Shown: one piece after another, positions 1 through 9,500 of the stretch
Position numbering within the stretch: the stretch's first letter is position 1
Layout of the letters: each line of letters begins with the position of its first letter
NCBI RefSeq assembly: GCF_000026945.1
Contig: NC_012866.1
Span: 744,001-808,000, forward strand
Source: Candida dubliniensis CD36
Lineage: Eukaryota; Ascomycota; Pichiomycetes; Serinales; Debaryomycetaceae
Length of the DNA stretch: 64,000 nt
Reading direction: 5' to 3'
Translations under genes and position numbers: made by a program
Notes under the pieces: model-generated
Databases searched by the model: none
Seen by the model: the letters and a program-made list of their open reading frames with translations, nothing else
What the model was told of the DNA's origin: nothing

Positions 1-1
1 C

Positions 2-1696
2 TTGCAACTATTATCTAAAGAAAAGGAATCGAAATTGTTATTAGACAATACTTGTACGATTGACGAGTATTTTTTCGAATTACCAATGGATACTATTTAT
101 TCATTGAATCAATTTATATTTCATAAATTGTTTAATGGTACCATTTTCAATCTTCTAACTACAGATTCATTAGCCAACACCCCTGACCTAGCAACCATAA
201 TTCAACAGGCGGCCAAATATCAACAATCTCAATCACCATTTTATTTGCCACCAAGAACGAAACAAGAACGGAAAAAAGCTTCCTTACCACTTCCTCTGAA
301 ACGATTTCATGATAATTTTAATGGTAATACTACCACTTTATTGCATACTCTTACTTATCATAAAGATGAAGTTTGGTTTGTTAAGTTCTCCCCTTCAGGA
401 AAATTTTTGGTAACTGGTTCATTAGATGGAAGATTGGTGTTGTATGATGTATTGAATAATTTCCAGTTGATTAAAATTTTGGAACCAACTATGGCGGCAG
501 ACAATTCTGCGTTTAGTCCAATATCAACTAGACCAACTCTGAGCAAGAATAATAAGGCAGTTATCTATTGCTGTTGGGATCCTAAGGAACAGTATATTGT
601 CAGCTGTTGTTTAGATACGGTGATTCGTGTTTGGTCAGTTGGGGATATTCATAAAAGAAGAATCACTAGAAGTGAAACCAATACTATAACTGATTACAAA
701 TTAATCACTTGCTTTACTTTGGCCCCTGATATTAAAACTTGGACTTGTGAATTTTTGCCAGAAAATAGAAAATTATCCAGCGATTTAAGTAGACAGTCAG
801 ATTCTCCTCAATTTATTGTGGGATCGCCTGACAAAGTTTTAAAAATATTTGATTGTAATGGTATTGAATTATTTGATTTTTATGGCAATATAGAAGATGA
901 AGATGAACGTGAAAATGAACAAAGTTCCCAGAACCAAGCTGCTGACACTTCATTGAAGCCGAGCTTGCAACAACAACTGCTGCTGCTTGCATCCTCAACA
1001 ACTTCACAAACACATGATGAGAGTACCACTGCTACTGAAGAAGCAAATAAACGTGATGACATTTCAATGAAAGATACAGATGAATCGTCATCGCCCAAAG
1101 TCCGAACATATAAAACCAGTCTCGAAAGCAATTTCAATCGAATCAATGATTTAGTAATCACCAATAATGGAAAGATTTTAATAACTTTGAATGATCATCA
1201 ATTACATTTTTATACCATTCCTGATACTTTAGGTGAAGAAGCGACTACCCGTCGTATCTGTAATATTCATTTCAAAGGACGTCTTACATCTTGTTCAATA
1301 TCTCATAATGGGAAATATTTATTAATAAGTTCAGCTCCAGAAGAATTGCAAGTATGGGACTTATCACCATTACTAGCTAATGAAAGTAATCGACCAATCT
1401 TGTATCGTAAATATCTTGGCCATACTCAAAGTTCTTATATTGTTCGATCAACATTAGGATATTTGAATGAAGACAATGATCAAGAAGAATTGGTGTTAAC
1501 AGGAAGTGATCATGGATATATTTATTTTTGGAAGTTTACTACTGGCCAATTGATTACGAGAATTAAAGGCCATGTGGGGTTATGCAATGGAGTGGATTGG
1601 AATAGAAATGGAATGGTTATTAAAGGAAAAGATTATGGGAAAATTTGGGCTAGTGTTGGCGATGATAAATTAGTGAAAATTTGGGGTTCCAAATAA
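2..1696 (+). CDS. GID7: GID7-like WD40 subunit of the GID/CTLH ubiquitin ligase (5' end outside window)
   Basis: The frame is open from the left edge, so the N-terminus is missing; the TTG at position 2 is not a start. The visible 564 residues begin with a helical stretch that would follow the LisH/CTLH/CRA part of the family. From about residue 115 come WD40 blades (for example VWFVKFSPSGKFLVTGSLDG and the final WASVGDDKLVKIWG). An acidic, Gln/Ser-rich insert of about 100 residues (about 295-370) interrupts the propeller. Gid7 (WDR26 in animals) scaffolds the GID E3 ligase, which in yeast degrades gluconeogenic enzymes when glucose returns. Three CTG codons in a row (977-985) lie in the insert and would be Ser-Ser-Ser in this clade. 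The family call rests on the WD40 pattern and the preceding region; another WD40 protein is possible. Confidence 0.7.
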   Translation: MQLLSKEKESKLLLDNTCTIDEYFFELPMDTIYSLNQFIFHKLFNGTIFNLLTTDSLANTPDLATIIQQAAKYQQSQSPFYLPPRTKQERKKASLPLPLKRFHDNFNGNTTTLLHTLTYHKDEVWFVKFSPSGKFLVTGSLDGRLVLYDVLNNFQLIKILEPTMAADNSAFSPISTRPTLSKNNKAVIYCCWDPKEQYIVSCCLDTVIRVWSVGDIHKRRITRSETNTITDYKLITCFTLAPDIKTWTCEFLPENRKLSSDLSRQSDSPQFIVGSPDKVLKIFDCNGIELFDFYGNIEDEDERENEQSSQNQAADTSLKPSLQQQLLLLASSTTSQTHDESTTATEEANKRDDISMKDTDESSSPKVRTYKTSLESNFNRINDLVITNNGKILITLNDHQLHFYTIPDTLGEEATTRRICNIHFKGRLTSCSISHNGKYLLISSAPEELQVWDLSPLLANESNRPILYRKYLGHTQSSYIVRSTLGYLNEDNDQEELVLTGSDHGYIYFWKFTTGQLITRIKGHVGLCNGVDWNRNGMVIKGKDYGKIWASVGDDKLVKIWGSK

Positions 1697-1851
1697 TCAA
1701 AGAGTATTACTGTTACCTAATAAGATGAATATAAGTATTTTTATATGCATAATTTTTTTTTTTTCCCTTTTAACTATATATAGAAAAGAAGAAACCTAGT
1801 ATAATAATATTTGTTTTGTTTTTTATTTAAAGCTGTTTTCTCTTTAGTAAA

Positions 1852-3534
1852 CTACAATTCATCGTGTTCAACATTTTCCTTTTCTTCAGCTGGAGCAGAG
1901 GAAGCAGCAGATACGTCTTCCTCTTCTTCCACTTCTTCTTCTTCCTTGGTAGCTTTTTCTTCATCCAATTTAGCCTTCAATTCAACGCCATCAACATTCA
2001 ATGCACCTTTTTCTTTGATGAATTCAATCAAAGTATCCAATTCTCTTTGTCCTTCAAAAACAATTGGTTCTCTGATTCCGGTTTTTTTATCGATCTTACC
2101 ATTGGCTGGGAACATCAATAAAGTTGGGTAACCTTCAATGTTATATGGAACATCAACATCATTATTAGTATGGTCAATATCAGCAACAATAACTTTAGCA
2201 TCATCTTTATTAGAACCAAAGATTTCTGCCAATTCTTCCCAAGTTGGTGCCAATTTCTTACAGTGACCACACCAAGGAGCATAGTATTTGACGAAAACAT
2301 CTTTATCAGTTTGATCCAAAATATCTTTATAGTTATGGGCTACTAACTTAACCACTGGGTTGGCTGATTTTTCTTCCTCTGTAGGTAATGGTTCTGATTT
2401 AATAATTGGGGTCAATTTATCAGCGAAATAATCAGCAACAAATTTTTCAATAACTTTAAATGATGGACCTTCAGGATATTCGGTTTGATTAACTCCAAAT
2501 TTCTTATTATCAGAAATATGGTGAATGGCAAACAATGGGACAACTTCTGGATCCATGTTAATAACTTCAGCATGTCTACCAAACAAGCTTGCATCTAAAC
2601 CAACAATATTGAGCTTACCTCTGTATTTCTTACCCAATTTGGTAAGATCATCAGCAATAGCCTCTCTTTGTTCAGCGTTGTTATAAAAGTAGTAAGCAAT
2701 TGGTAATGGAGAAGTCATGTAAGTCATATAAGTATCTTGATTAATTTCACCAAAATATGGAACTGCTTCAACACCAATGAATTCAGTCAAGGATTCAACA
2801 TCAATTTTCTTACCATCAAATTTGGCAACTTCATCAAATTGTTTTGGTTGAACTACCAAATAGCTTGGTTTCTTACCTGTGATATCAACATTCTTAAATT
2901 TCTTATTCAAATCTTTGATGACTTGTTTATCTTCAACATTAATAAAGACATAATCTTTTCTCTTTTGATTAGCAACCTTATTGAAAGTTGAGTTACCATC
3001 TTCAGTAGGATTGATTTGTAAAACAAATGGTTTAGTTTGAGCATCAATCAAAGTGTCTAATTCTTCAAAAGTTTCAGGGAATTGAACAGCTGGTAAAGAT
3101 TGTTTGATCATGTAATCGGCAATACCTGCAGCTTCTCTTGGACCTTGATAATCTTCAGCAGATTTGCTGTCACCATCTCTAATGATCTTCAAAGTTGGGT
3201 AACCTCTAATTCCGTGTTCCAAACACAAGGCTTCATCTTCAGTACAGTCGATTTGGGCCAATTTGATTTTTGGGTGGGATTCATTTAAGGAATCAGCAGC
3301 TTTGGAATACTCTGGTCCTAACATTTTACAATAACCACACCATGGGGCAAAGAACTCGGCCAAAATCAATAGATTTTCTTCGATGAAGGAGGCAAAGTTT
3401 TCTGAAGTTAATTTAACGACAGCACTGTTTGGATCAGCAACGGCGTCACCATCGGTTGGACCACTGGCTTGAGTAAGAGAAACAACAGCTAATAAAGTAG
3501 CTAACACTTTAGTTGAATAAGTCCAAAATTTCAT
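1852..3534 (-). CDS. PDI1: Protein disulfide isomerase, ER lumen
   Basis: A 560-residue protein with the a-b-b'-a' layout of Pdi1. It has a signal peptide (about residues 1-23), a first thioredoxin domain with active site CGYC (66-69), two central domains without active cysteines, a second catalytic domain with CGHC (422-425), an acidic Glu-rich tail, and the ER retrieval signal HDEL at the very end. It forms and reshuffles disulfides in secreted proteins, here including the adhesin, the lipase and CPY encoded nearby. I chose the ATG at 3534 because it begins the signal peptide; an ATG 24 codons upstream in frame (3606) would bury it. A CAGCGTG element lies about 310 bp upstream, matching the unfolded-protein-response element core. 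The first active site CGYC differs from the more usual CGHC. Confidence 0.97.
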   Translation of the reverse strand: MKFWTYSTKVLATLLAVVSLTQASGPTDGDAVADPNSAVVKLTSENFASFIEENLLILAEFFAPWCGYCKMLGPEYSKAADSLNESHPKIKLAQIDCTEDEALCLEHGIRGYPTLKIIRDGDSKSAEDYQGPREAAGIADYMIKQSLPAVQFPETFEELDTLIDAQTKPFVLQINPTEDGNSTFNKVANQKRKDYVFINVEDKQVIKDLNKKFKNVDITGKKPSYLVVQPKQFDEVAKFDGKKIDVESLTEFIGVEAVPYFGEINQDTYMTYMTSPLPIAYYFYNNAEQREAIADDLTKLGKKYRGKLNIVGLDASLFGRHAEVINMDPEVVPLFAIHHISDNKKFGVNQTEYPEGPSFKVIEKFVADYFADKLTPIIKSEPLPTEEEKSANPVVKLVAHNYKDILDQTDKDVFVKYYAPWCGHCKKLAPTWEELAEIFGSNKDDAKVIVADIDHTNNDVDVPYNIEGYPTLLMFPANGKIDKKTGIREPIVFEGQRELDTLIEFIKEKGALNVDGVELKAKLDEEKATKEEEEVEEEEDVSAASSAPAEEKENVEHDEL

Positions 3535-3659
3535 ATTTGAATGTGATGAATCAATGGGATTGATTGGAAATGATATATTTGATTCGGAATTAAAATTGGG
3601 AATCAATTAAGAAAAAAGATCAGTACAGAAAAAAAAAAAAAATAAAAATATATCCACGT

Positions 3660-3673
3660 ATATATATATATAT
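3660..3673 (-). promoter_or_regulatory. TATA-rich run upstream of PDI1
   Basis: An alternating TA run about 130 bp before the PDI1 ATG, at a position usual for a yeast TATA element. Functional assignment is inference. Confidence 0.4.
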
Positions 3674-3844
3674 AACAAATGGTGTTGAAAAATTCTTCGT
3701 AGGTAGGTAAAGGATATTGTAGACACACACGCGCACTTTTACAACAAACAAGACATATAATATATTGCCACCACCACCATTACTGGCGGCGGCGTCGCGC
3801 ACCAGAAAAAAGAAAAGAAGAATAATTAGTAACACTGTAATTAA

Positions 3845-3851
3845 CAGCGTG
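3845..3851 (+). promoter_or_regulatory. Candidate unfolded protein response element (CAGCGTG) of PDI1
   Basis: The sequence AACAGCGTGTTCG contains the CAGNGTG core recognised by Hac1 in S. cerevisiae, and its flank resembles the KAR2 element. It sits about 310 bp upstream of the PDI1 start, and PDI1 is a classic UPR target. Binding here is inferred. Confidence 0.5.
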
Positions 3852-4583
3852 TTCGCAATTTAATTTAATTGAATGGCCAAAAAAAAAAAAAAAATGGCAA
3901 CGCACACGCACCCACACACAGGACACACACATATATATATTGGGCCGAATATGGATAACTTAACCTTAATAATCTTACTAATACAGATCGGGAAAACTAC
4001 CACCTAAACAATTTATCATAACCACTCAAGCACTAAACAAACAAACGAAAACAAAATTAAACAATGGCTTAATGAGTATTGTTTGTTGTTGTTGGTGTCT
4101 TTATAATCGTTAAACTGCCACGGCAATAACGAAGACGACAACTACACAGATAAAAACGATCCAAAACTAATCTCATTTGTTATTGTCATTATACTTTATG
4201 TTTATTCAATTGATGATCTAGAATTGCAAAAAAACAAAAGAAGAAGAAAAAAAAAAAAAAAACTAATTGAAACCACCTAGCGGTTGATTATTTAGTGTTA
4301 TACTTAAACGTGGATAAAGATTATGATACTTGTTGCAATAAATTAATTAAATAATTAATCAGTTTAGCAACCAGCAGACAAACCCAAAAAAACAAAGACA
4401 AAGAAATACAAACCTCCTTCAACCTAATCCAACTCAAGTTGAACTTAGTGGGAAAGGTTTGTTTTTTGTGTATCTCTCATAGCATAGAGAGATAAACACC
4501 TCTGTCCCCACATATACAACGCATATAGAAACGTCTATTGTTTCTCCAGCACCAAAGAATAGATTCCACTGTGAAGCCCATTT

Positions 4584-4604
4584 CTTCTTCTTCTTCTTCT
4601 TCTA
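4584..4604 (+). repeat. (TTC)7 microsatellite
   Basis: Seven copies of TTC about 30 bp beyond the stop codon of the Pmp24-like gene. Confidence 0.85.
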
Positions 4605-4633
4605 TTTATACTAACAATGTGTTTTTGTCATCT

Positions 4634-5320
4634 CTAAATCCCCAAGAATTCTCGCCAATTGGACCAAGTATCCATTTCAACATCATAAATGTAAGCCATA
4701 CTGTGACGTAAAGAGCTTTGCAAGTACTGTGGTTGATAATCATATATAAACATCACTAACCCCCATGTCAATACGGCAAAATATTTCCACAGTTTATTAT
4801 AAACAATATTTTTCAATTTTTTTTGTTGCTGGTTGTTTAAATCTTTATAATGGATCAATTCACCTTGATAATTTCTGAATCCAGGTTGGAAACAATTTAA
4901 ATATTTATCTAAAAGGATTTTACTCAATGCTAAAACCACTCTACTAAAACAATACAATGTGATTTGATGAGTTATACCACCATGGAAAAAATTGAAATGT
5001 TGAGAATAAACAATCCATGATCCAAAACTCCCCGCAATAAATTTAATTAATCCAAGGTTCTTATCACCCAAGAATGCATCCTGTTTCAATATCATCACAC
5101 ATGCTTTGTATATAATGGCAAATGCAGCTAACACTTGTGCATGATCTTTGGTGGCTTCCAATACTGACTTTAAACGAGGCACTATAGGACCGGATCGATA
5201 TAATAAGTTTATCACTAATGCATGCAGAAATCTTAATTTACCCCCATAAACAATACCATTCCTGGCAGATTTAAGAACTTCAAAAAGTGGACGATATAAT
5301 GGATTGGTGATAATTGACAT
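4634..5320 (-). CDS. Pmp24/PXMP4-family peroxisomal membrane protein
   Basis: A 228-residue protein resembling the 24-kDa peroxisomal membrane protein family (PXMP4), which belongs with the Tim17/Tim22/Tim23/Pmp24 group. Conserved-looking blocks are GGKLRFLHALVINLL near residues 26-40 and LKSVLEATKDHAQVLAAFAIIYKAC near 51-75. Several amphipathic to hydrophobic segments follow, and the protein ends in a Trp-rich tail. The exact role of the family is unclear; it sits in the peroxisome membrane in animals and fungi. As far as I recall S. cerevisiae has no clear copy, so this is a gene kept by Candida. It is transcribed away from SRO9 across a 1.5-kb region. Confidence 0.75.
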   Translation of the reverse strand: MSIITNPLYRPLFEVLKSARNGIVYGGKLRFLHALVINLLYRSGPIVPRLKSVLEATKDHAQVLAAFAIIYKACVMILKQDAFLGDKNLGLIKFIAGSFGSWIVYSQHFNFFHGGITHQITLYCFSRVVLALSKILLDKYLNCFQPGFRNYQGELIHYKDLNNQQQKKLKNIVYNKLWKYFAVLTWGLVMFIYDYQPQYLQSSLRHSMAYIYDVEMDTWSNWREFLGI

Positions 5321-6848
5321 TGTTAGACAGATTTATATAGATATATGTAATGAAAAAGTTTGGTAACAATAACCAAACACTCATAGAAATGTATTTTTTT
5401 TCCTTACTCTCCAAATTTTTATATATGTAAAATGGAAAGTGTGTGGTTCAACAACAAACAAAACAACAATATTATTTGTTTCCTGTATGGGGTAAATGGA
5501 TATCGCGATGTACTGACCTATGTGCAATTTGGATAAAACTCGACTCACTACAATTTATACAGATTTATCCGCAATTCCAGTAAAATGATTAATTCGTACC
5601 TATTAGCAATGAGTTACTACTTGTACAAAATGTACTTAGACTGACTATTCTCAGGCCAAGATGAATAGTTTCTAAAGATGTGTAGTAAGATTGTTACTAG
5701 AGGAGATGTATTGCTTTGTCAATTGCGTACAACACACAATGTATCATCTCATAGTAATGACGATTCAAGCGATTATACAGAATATTTCAGAGATCTCTTC
5801 AAGATATATGACCATTTCTGTAGCAATAGCCTGGGCAAACTTCATTACGGGGCAAATCGAAAACTTTTCAACCAATCTGTAGCATCTACCTTATGGAAAC
5901 AAAATGGAATAGTACTGTCCGTACATCCAAACTAAAATATCATATAATCATACAATACTACCATAGAAGAAGATAAAGTCAAAAATGCGAAATTCTAATT
6001 GGTTGATATTGAAAAACATGTTGGTCAGAAATATTGGGTTGTCAAAGTCACGTGACAGAAAACAGCCTTAGTAAAGAAAGTACTTTCTAAACTCTTGAGC
6101 AGTTCGATTTATAAATGTGCTCTTTTAATCAACAATAGTAATAACAATTCACCCAATTATGAAATGAGACTAAATTTTTTGAATAAGTAGTCGTTTAAGA
6201 GAAAGGAAGACTGTTGGGTTAGTATATGAACTGAAAAAATATTGAGAGAAGAAAATGAAAGTAAAAATAAAAAAAAAAATACTCTCAAGCACATGCTTAT
6301 ATACAGTATCTAGTATGTAAAATTTAATTTCACGAGGATTAAAACAATCAAGTGAGAGAATTAATTAAGAAGGAAGAACATGAAGAAGATGCAGAACTAA
6401 TTAATAAATAAAGAGTGAGAGAAGTTATTAAAAAAAAAAGGGAACAGAACTAAGGCCAAAGAAAAAAAAAATACTCACTTACACACGCACACGCACACAC
6501 AGACAACATTGGAAACCAAAAAAAAAAAAATTTTTTCTTAGTGAAAAATTTTCTCTTACAAAAAATTTTTTTTTCCCTTTTCTATTCCAACTTTTACAAC
6601 AATCAACAACAAAAACTTATAACCAAGACTTAATTATTCTCCCATTTTATTTTGGTTAATCTTTTTGTTTTATTTTGTTTTGTTCCTGTTACTGATCCTA
6701 GTCTTTTTCTTTTTTTTGTTATTTATCTAAAGTACTTGTTTATTATTCAATTGAATTTGATATCATTCGGACCTTCTTTCCCTCGTTTCCCTCCCTTTCC
6801 TCACAATTGCATTATACATAACATCAATTAAATTATCAAGATTTTCAA
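5321..6848. other. Divergent promoter region between the Pmp24-like gene and SRO9
   Basis: About 1.5 kb. It contains a palindromic E-box GTCACGTGAC (6047-6056), poly-A/T runs, and a CA-rich stretch at 6479-6506. From about 6540 a T-rich leader runs up to the SRO9 start. An 85-codon open frame at 5678-5935 has no recognisable features and another frame is open across it; I do not call it a gene. Confidence 0.6.
6047..6056. promoter_or_regulatory. CACGTG palindrome (Cbf1-type site)
   Basis: GTCACGTGAC is a perfect palindrome matching the Cbf1/bHLH consensus. It lies about 0.8 kb upstream of SRO9 and 0.7 kb upstream of the Pmp24-like gene. The same core occurs upstream of SHM1 and between MTC1 and CMC2. 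Confidence 0.45.
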
Positions 6849-8606
6849 ATGACTTCTCCAGTTTCATATGCTAATGTAGCTGCCAATGGAACTTCACCAA
6901 CTCCTTCTGTTCCTTCAACTACTTCCGAATCAAAACCAAAATCAAAATCAAAATCTACACCTGTATCTGGTGAAGCTGTTGAAAATGAAACTCCCAAGGA
7001 ACCAACAAGTGAAGAGGATTCAACTAAGGAATCAAGCAAAGTTTCTTCGTCGACTGCATCCTCACCTTCGCCATCTAAACCAATAAAGAAAACTTTAGCT
7101 CCAGCCCCTGTACCTTCAAAGTCAGTTTGGGGTGATGTGACTGCTGGTGTCAAAGAATTATCTGTTGATGATAAAAAATGGCCTACGCCTGACAAGGCTC
7201 CATTGTTAGGGGAACAACCAAATAGTAAACCACAATCACAAAAATTCATTAAGCCAATCACTAATAAATGGGTTCCAATTAATGCTAAAGTGACATTACC
7301 AAGTTCAAGAAATAGTAGTGGTAGTGGTGGCAACCATAATCAAAAACACAACAGAAATAGAAAAAAGAATACCAATAATAATCAACATCATCACCAAAAA
7401 TCCGGGTCAAAGAAAAGAGATGATAAAGTAGAGGAAAATGCTAATAAAGAATCGATCAAATCTTCTGAGGCAAACGCAACTTCTGTCAACGGTTCTGCTA
7501 CGACGGATAAGAAAGATAGTCATTCCAAAGACCAAACCCAACCATCAGCTACATCTTCTGATACCGCTTCCGTTGCGTCTGCTGAACAGCAGCAACAGGA
7601 AGAAGAATCCTTTGAACAATCAACTCCTCAACAATCCCAACCACAAACCCAACCACCACAACAACAGACACCACAGCATCAACAACAACAACAACAACAA
7701 CGTTTTAGCTCCAACGGGCAACCAAAGAAACGTTTCAACTCCAACCAACAGAATGGTAACTATAACGGACAATATCAAAAAAGATACAATAACAACAATC
7801 AACCACAACCACAACATCAACATCAACAAGCATTTAATCCGCAAAATGTTGGATTTTTCCAACCTCAACCATACCCACCTAATTTCCAATATAACGTGAA
7901 TAACAATAATAATAATGGTAATGGCGGTAACCGTCCGTATAGAAACAATAATGGTGGACAATACAGAAATAACCGAAATAATAACAACCACAATAGTAAT
8001 GGCAATTATCGTAATGGTGGATATCGTCACAACAACAATAATAACAACAACAACAGTAGCAACCCAATGATGGCCCCAATTCCGTTTATGCCATTCCCAC
8101 CTCACACACTTTCTGGAGTTCCAGGAATACCAGCACAACCATTTCCAATACCTCATCAACACCTTCTTCATCAGCAATATCCACAGCAACAAATCCCTCC
8201 ACCAATTTCACCTAAACAAGATCCTCAACAAGCATTAATTCAACAAATTGATTATTATTTTTCATTAGAAAATTTGATTAAAGATTTGTATCTTAGAAAA
8301 AATATGGATGATGAAGGTTGGGTCAATTTGAAATTAATTTTAGATTTTAAACGAGTCAAGATAATAGTTAATGGATTATTGAATGGATTAGAAAAGAAGA
8401 AACAAGAAGGTGAAGAAGAAAATATTGATATTAAAGATAGTACTACAACCAACTATAATAATATTATTTTGGAAAGTATTAAATCATGTCAGAATTTAGA
8501 AATTAATTATGGTAAAGAAAAAGACGATGCTGTTGAGATTAAATTAGATGATGTTAAATTGAGAGTTAAAGATAATTATCAACAATGGTTAATACCTGAG
8601 AATTAA
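6849..8606 (+). CDS. SRO9: La-motif RNA-binding protein, Sro9/Slf1 type
   Basis: A 585-residue cytoplasmic RNA-binding protein. The first three quarters are disordered: a Ser/Thr/Pro/Lys-rich N-terminus, then long Gln- and Asn-rich tracts (roughly residues 240-430) with RNN/RYN patches. A La motif starts near residue 457 (QQIDYYFSLENLIKDLYLRK, then WVNLKLILDFKRVK), which in Sro9/Slf1 binds RNA and polysomes. No classic RRM follows, as expected for this LARP subgroup. The Q/N tracts are encoded by imperfect CAA and AAT/AAC triplet runs, so their length probably varies between strains. The long, pyrimidine-rich region before the ATG suggests an extended 5' leader. Confidence 0.88.
   Translation: MTSPVSYANVAANGTSPTPSVPSTTSESKPKSKSKSTPVSGEAVENETPKEPTSEEDSTKESSKVSSSTASSPSPSKPIKKTLAPAPVPSKSVWGDVTAGVKELSVDDKKWPTPDKAPLLGEQPNSKPQSQKFIKPITNKWVPINAKVTLPSSRNSSGSGGNHNQKHNRNRKKNTNNNQHHHQKSGSKKRDDKVEENANKESIKSSEANATSVNGSATTDKKDSHSKDQTQPSATSSDTASVASAEQQQQEEESFEQSTPQQSQPQTQPPQQQTPQHQQQQQQQRFSSNGQPKKRFNSNQQNGNYNGQYQKRYNNNNQPQPQHQHQQAFNPQNVGFFQPQPYPPNFQYNVNNNNNNGNGGNRPYRNNNGGQYRNNRNNNNHNSNGNYRNGGYRHNNNNNNNNSSNPMMAPIPFMPFPPHTLSGVPGIPAQPFPIPHQHLLHQQYPQQQIPPPISPKQDPQQALIQQIDYYFSLENLIKDLYLRKNMDDEGWVNLKLILDFKRVKIIVNGLLNGLEKKKQEGEEENIDIKDSTTTNYNNIILESIKSCQNLEINYGKEKDDAVEIKLDDVKLRVKDNYQQWLIPEN
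7570..8065 (+). repeat. CAA/AAC/AAT triplet-rich tract coding the Q/N-rich region of SRO9
   Basis: Imperfect runs of CAA and AAT/AAC codons give poly-Gln followed by Asn/Gly/Arg-rich low-complexity sequence. All are in frame and uninterrupted by stops. Confidence 0.75.
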
Positions 8607-9500
8607 GTGTTACAAGTTTTACGAATTGAATAATTATTAGCATCGTCGTCTTTTGTTGTTGTAGTTGTTGTTGTTGTTTAACTCAAAATAATTTTTATTT
8701 TAAAAAGAGCATTATAATGAATAATAAGAAACCAATATTATAAATAAAGAAAACCCATAAAAAAAAAGTACTCATGTATATTTAATTGGAAAGATAAATG
8801 AACCTTATATATATATATTAAAAATCGAAAAAAAAAGTCCCCCTCCCCCCTCCCCAAAAAAAAAAAGGCTGATAGAAAAGCAAAAAAAAAAAAAAAAAAA
8901 AGAATTCAATAACTCAAAAACTCAACTTTTCAAATCCAACTTTCAAATAAAATAAACAAACTGAGAATAGTAGCAAATGTATTGTTTATTGAAGTTGTGA
9001 TATTAACTATTATTACTTATCTTTTTGTTAGTAGTAGTGATATATGTATGTATAGTTCGTGTGTTATTTTATGTATATAATTTTTTTTTTTTATAAAAAA
9101 AAAAAAAAAAAACAGATTTCTCTTCGCTGAGGCCCACCAATCTACCTTTGACTCTCCAATAAGTATTACCTAGTAAATTAAATGATAATTGTCGGTCTTA
9201 TTGAAACGGCAAGAGGTAAGACATGGTTGAAATGGTATAAATATTTTCTTAGGTTACGAATTCTGGTGCATGAAGATTTTGATTAGAAATGAAATATTTG
9301 CAACCACAACATAACACACCACACAATTTTATTTGTTCGATTAAATTGCTTGCAAAAATTTATAGAGTATTACCATACATTTCCAATATGAAAACATTCA
9401 TTATATACTTTGCATTAAAATTAAAAAATCATTACTTACTTACTTACTTACTTGGTTATTTTTTTGAGTTTTTTTTTTTTACTTTGGTGATCCTTCCCAC
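8607..9500. other. Intergenic region between converging SRO9 and WD40 genes
   Basis: About 0.9 kb shared by two 3' ends. It holds a GTT repeat near 8653-8680, a C-rich run at 8839-8855 (C5-T-C6-T-C4) flanked by A runs, a poly-A run near 8883, T and A runs at 9080-9110, and an (ACTT)n microsatellite at 9432-9452. No gene is seen. Confidence 0.7.
9432..9452 (+). repeat. (ACTT)n microsatellite
   Basis: About five copies of a TTAC/ACTT tetranucleotide, about 50 bp beyond the WD40 gene stop. Confidence 0.85.

Larger units (their letters stand above)
3535..4633. other. Intergenic region upstream of PDI1
   Basis: About 1.1 kb between the PDI1 start and the 3' end of the Pmp24-like gene. It holds the TA run, the UPRE-like site, CA-rich DNA at 3901-3932 with a Rap1-like GCACCCACACAC (3908-3919), and a (TTC)7 microsatellite at 4584-4604. 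No gene is seen. Confidence 0.7.

Noticed and set aside
5678..5935. An 85-codon open frame in the Pmp24/SRO9 intergenic region
   Set aside because: No recognisable motif, another frame is open over the same DNA, and it lies in a promoter region.
7620..8192. A 190-codon antisense open frame in SRO9
   Set aside because: It is the complement of Q/N triplet runs and gives Val/Ile/Leu-rich nonsense.
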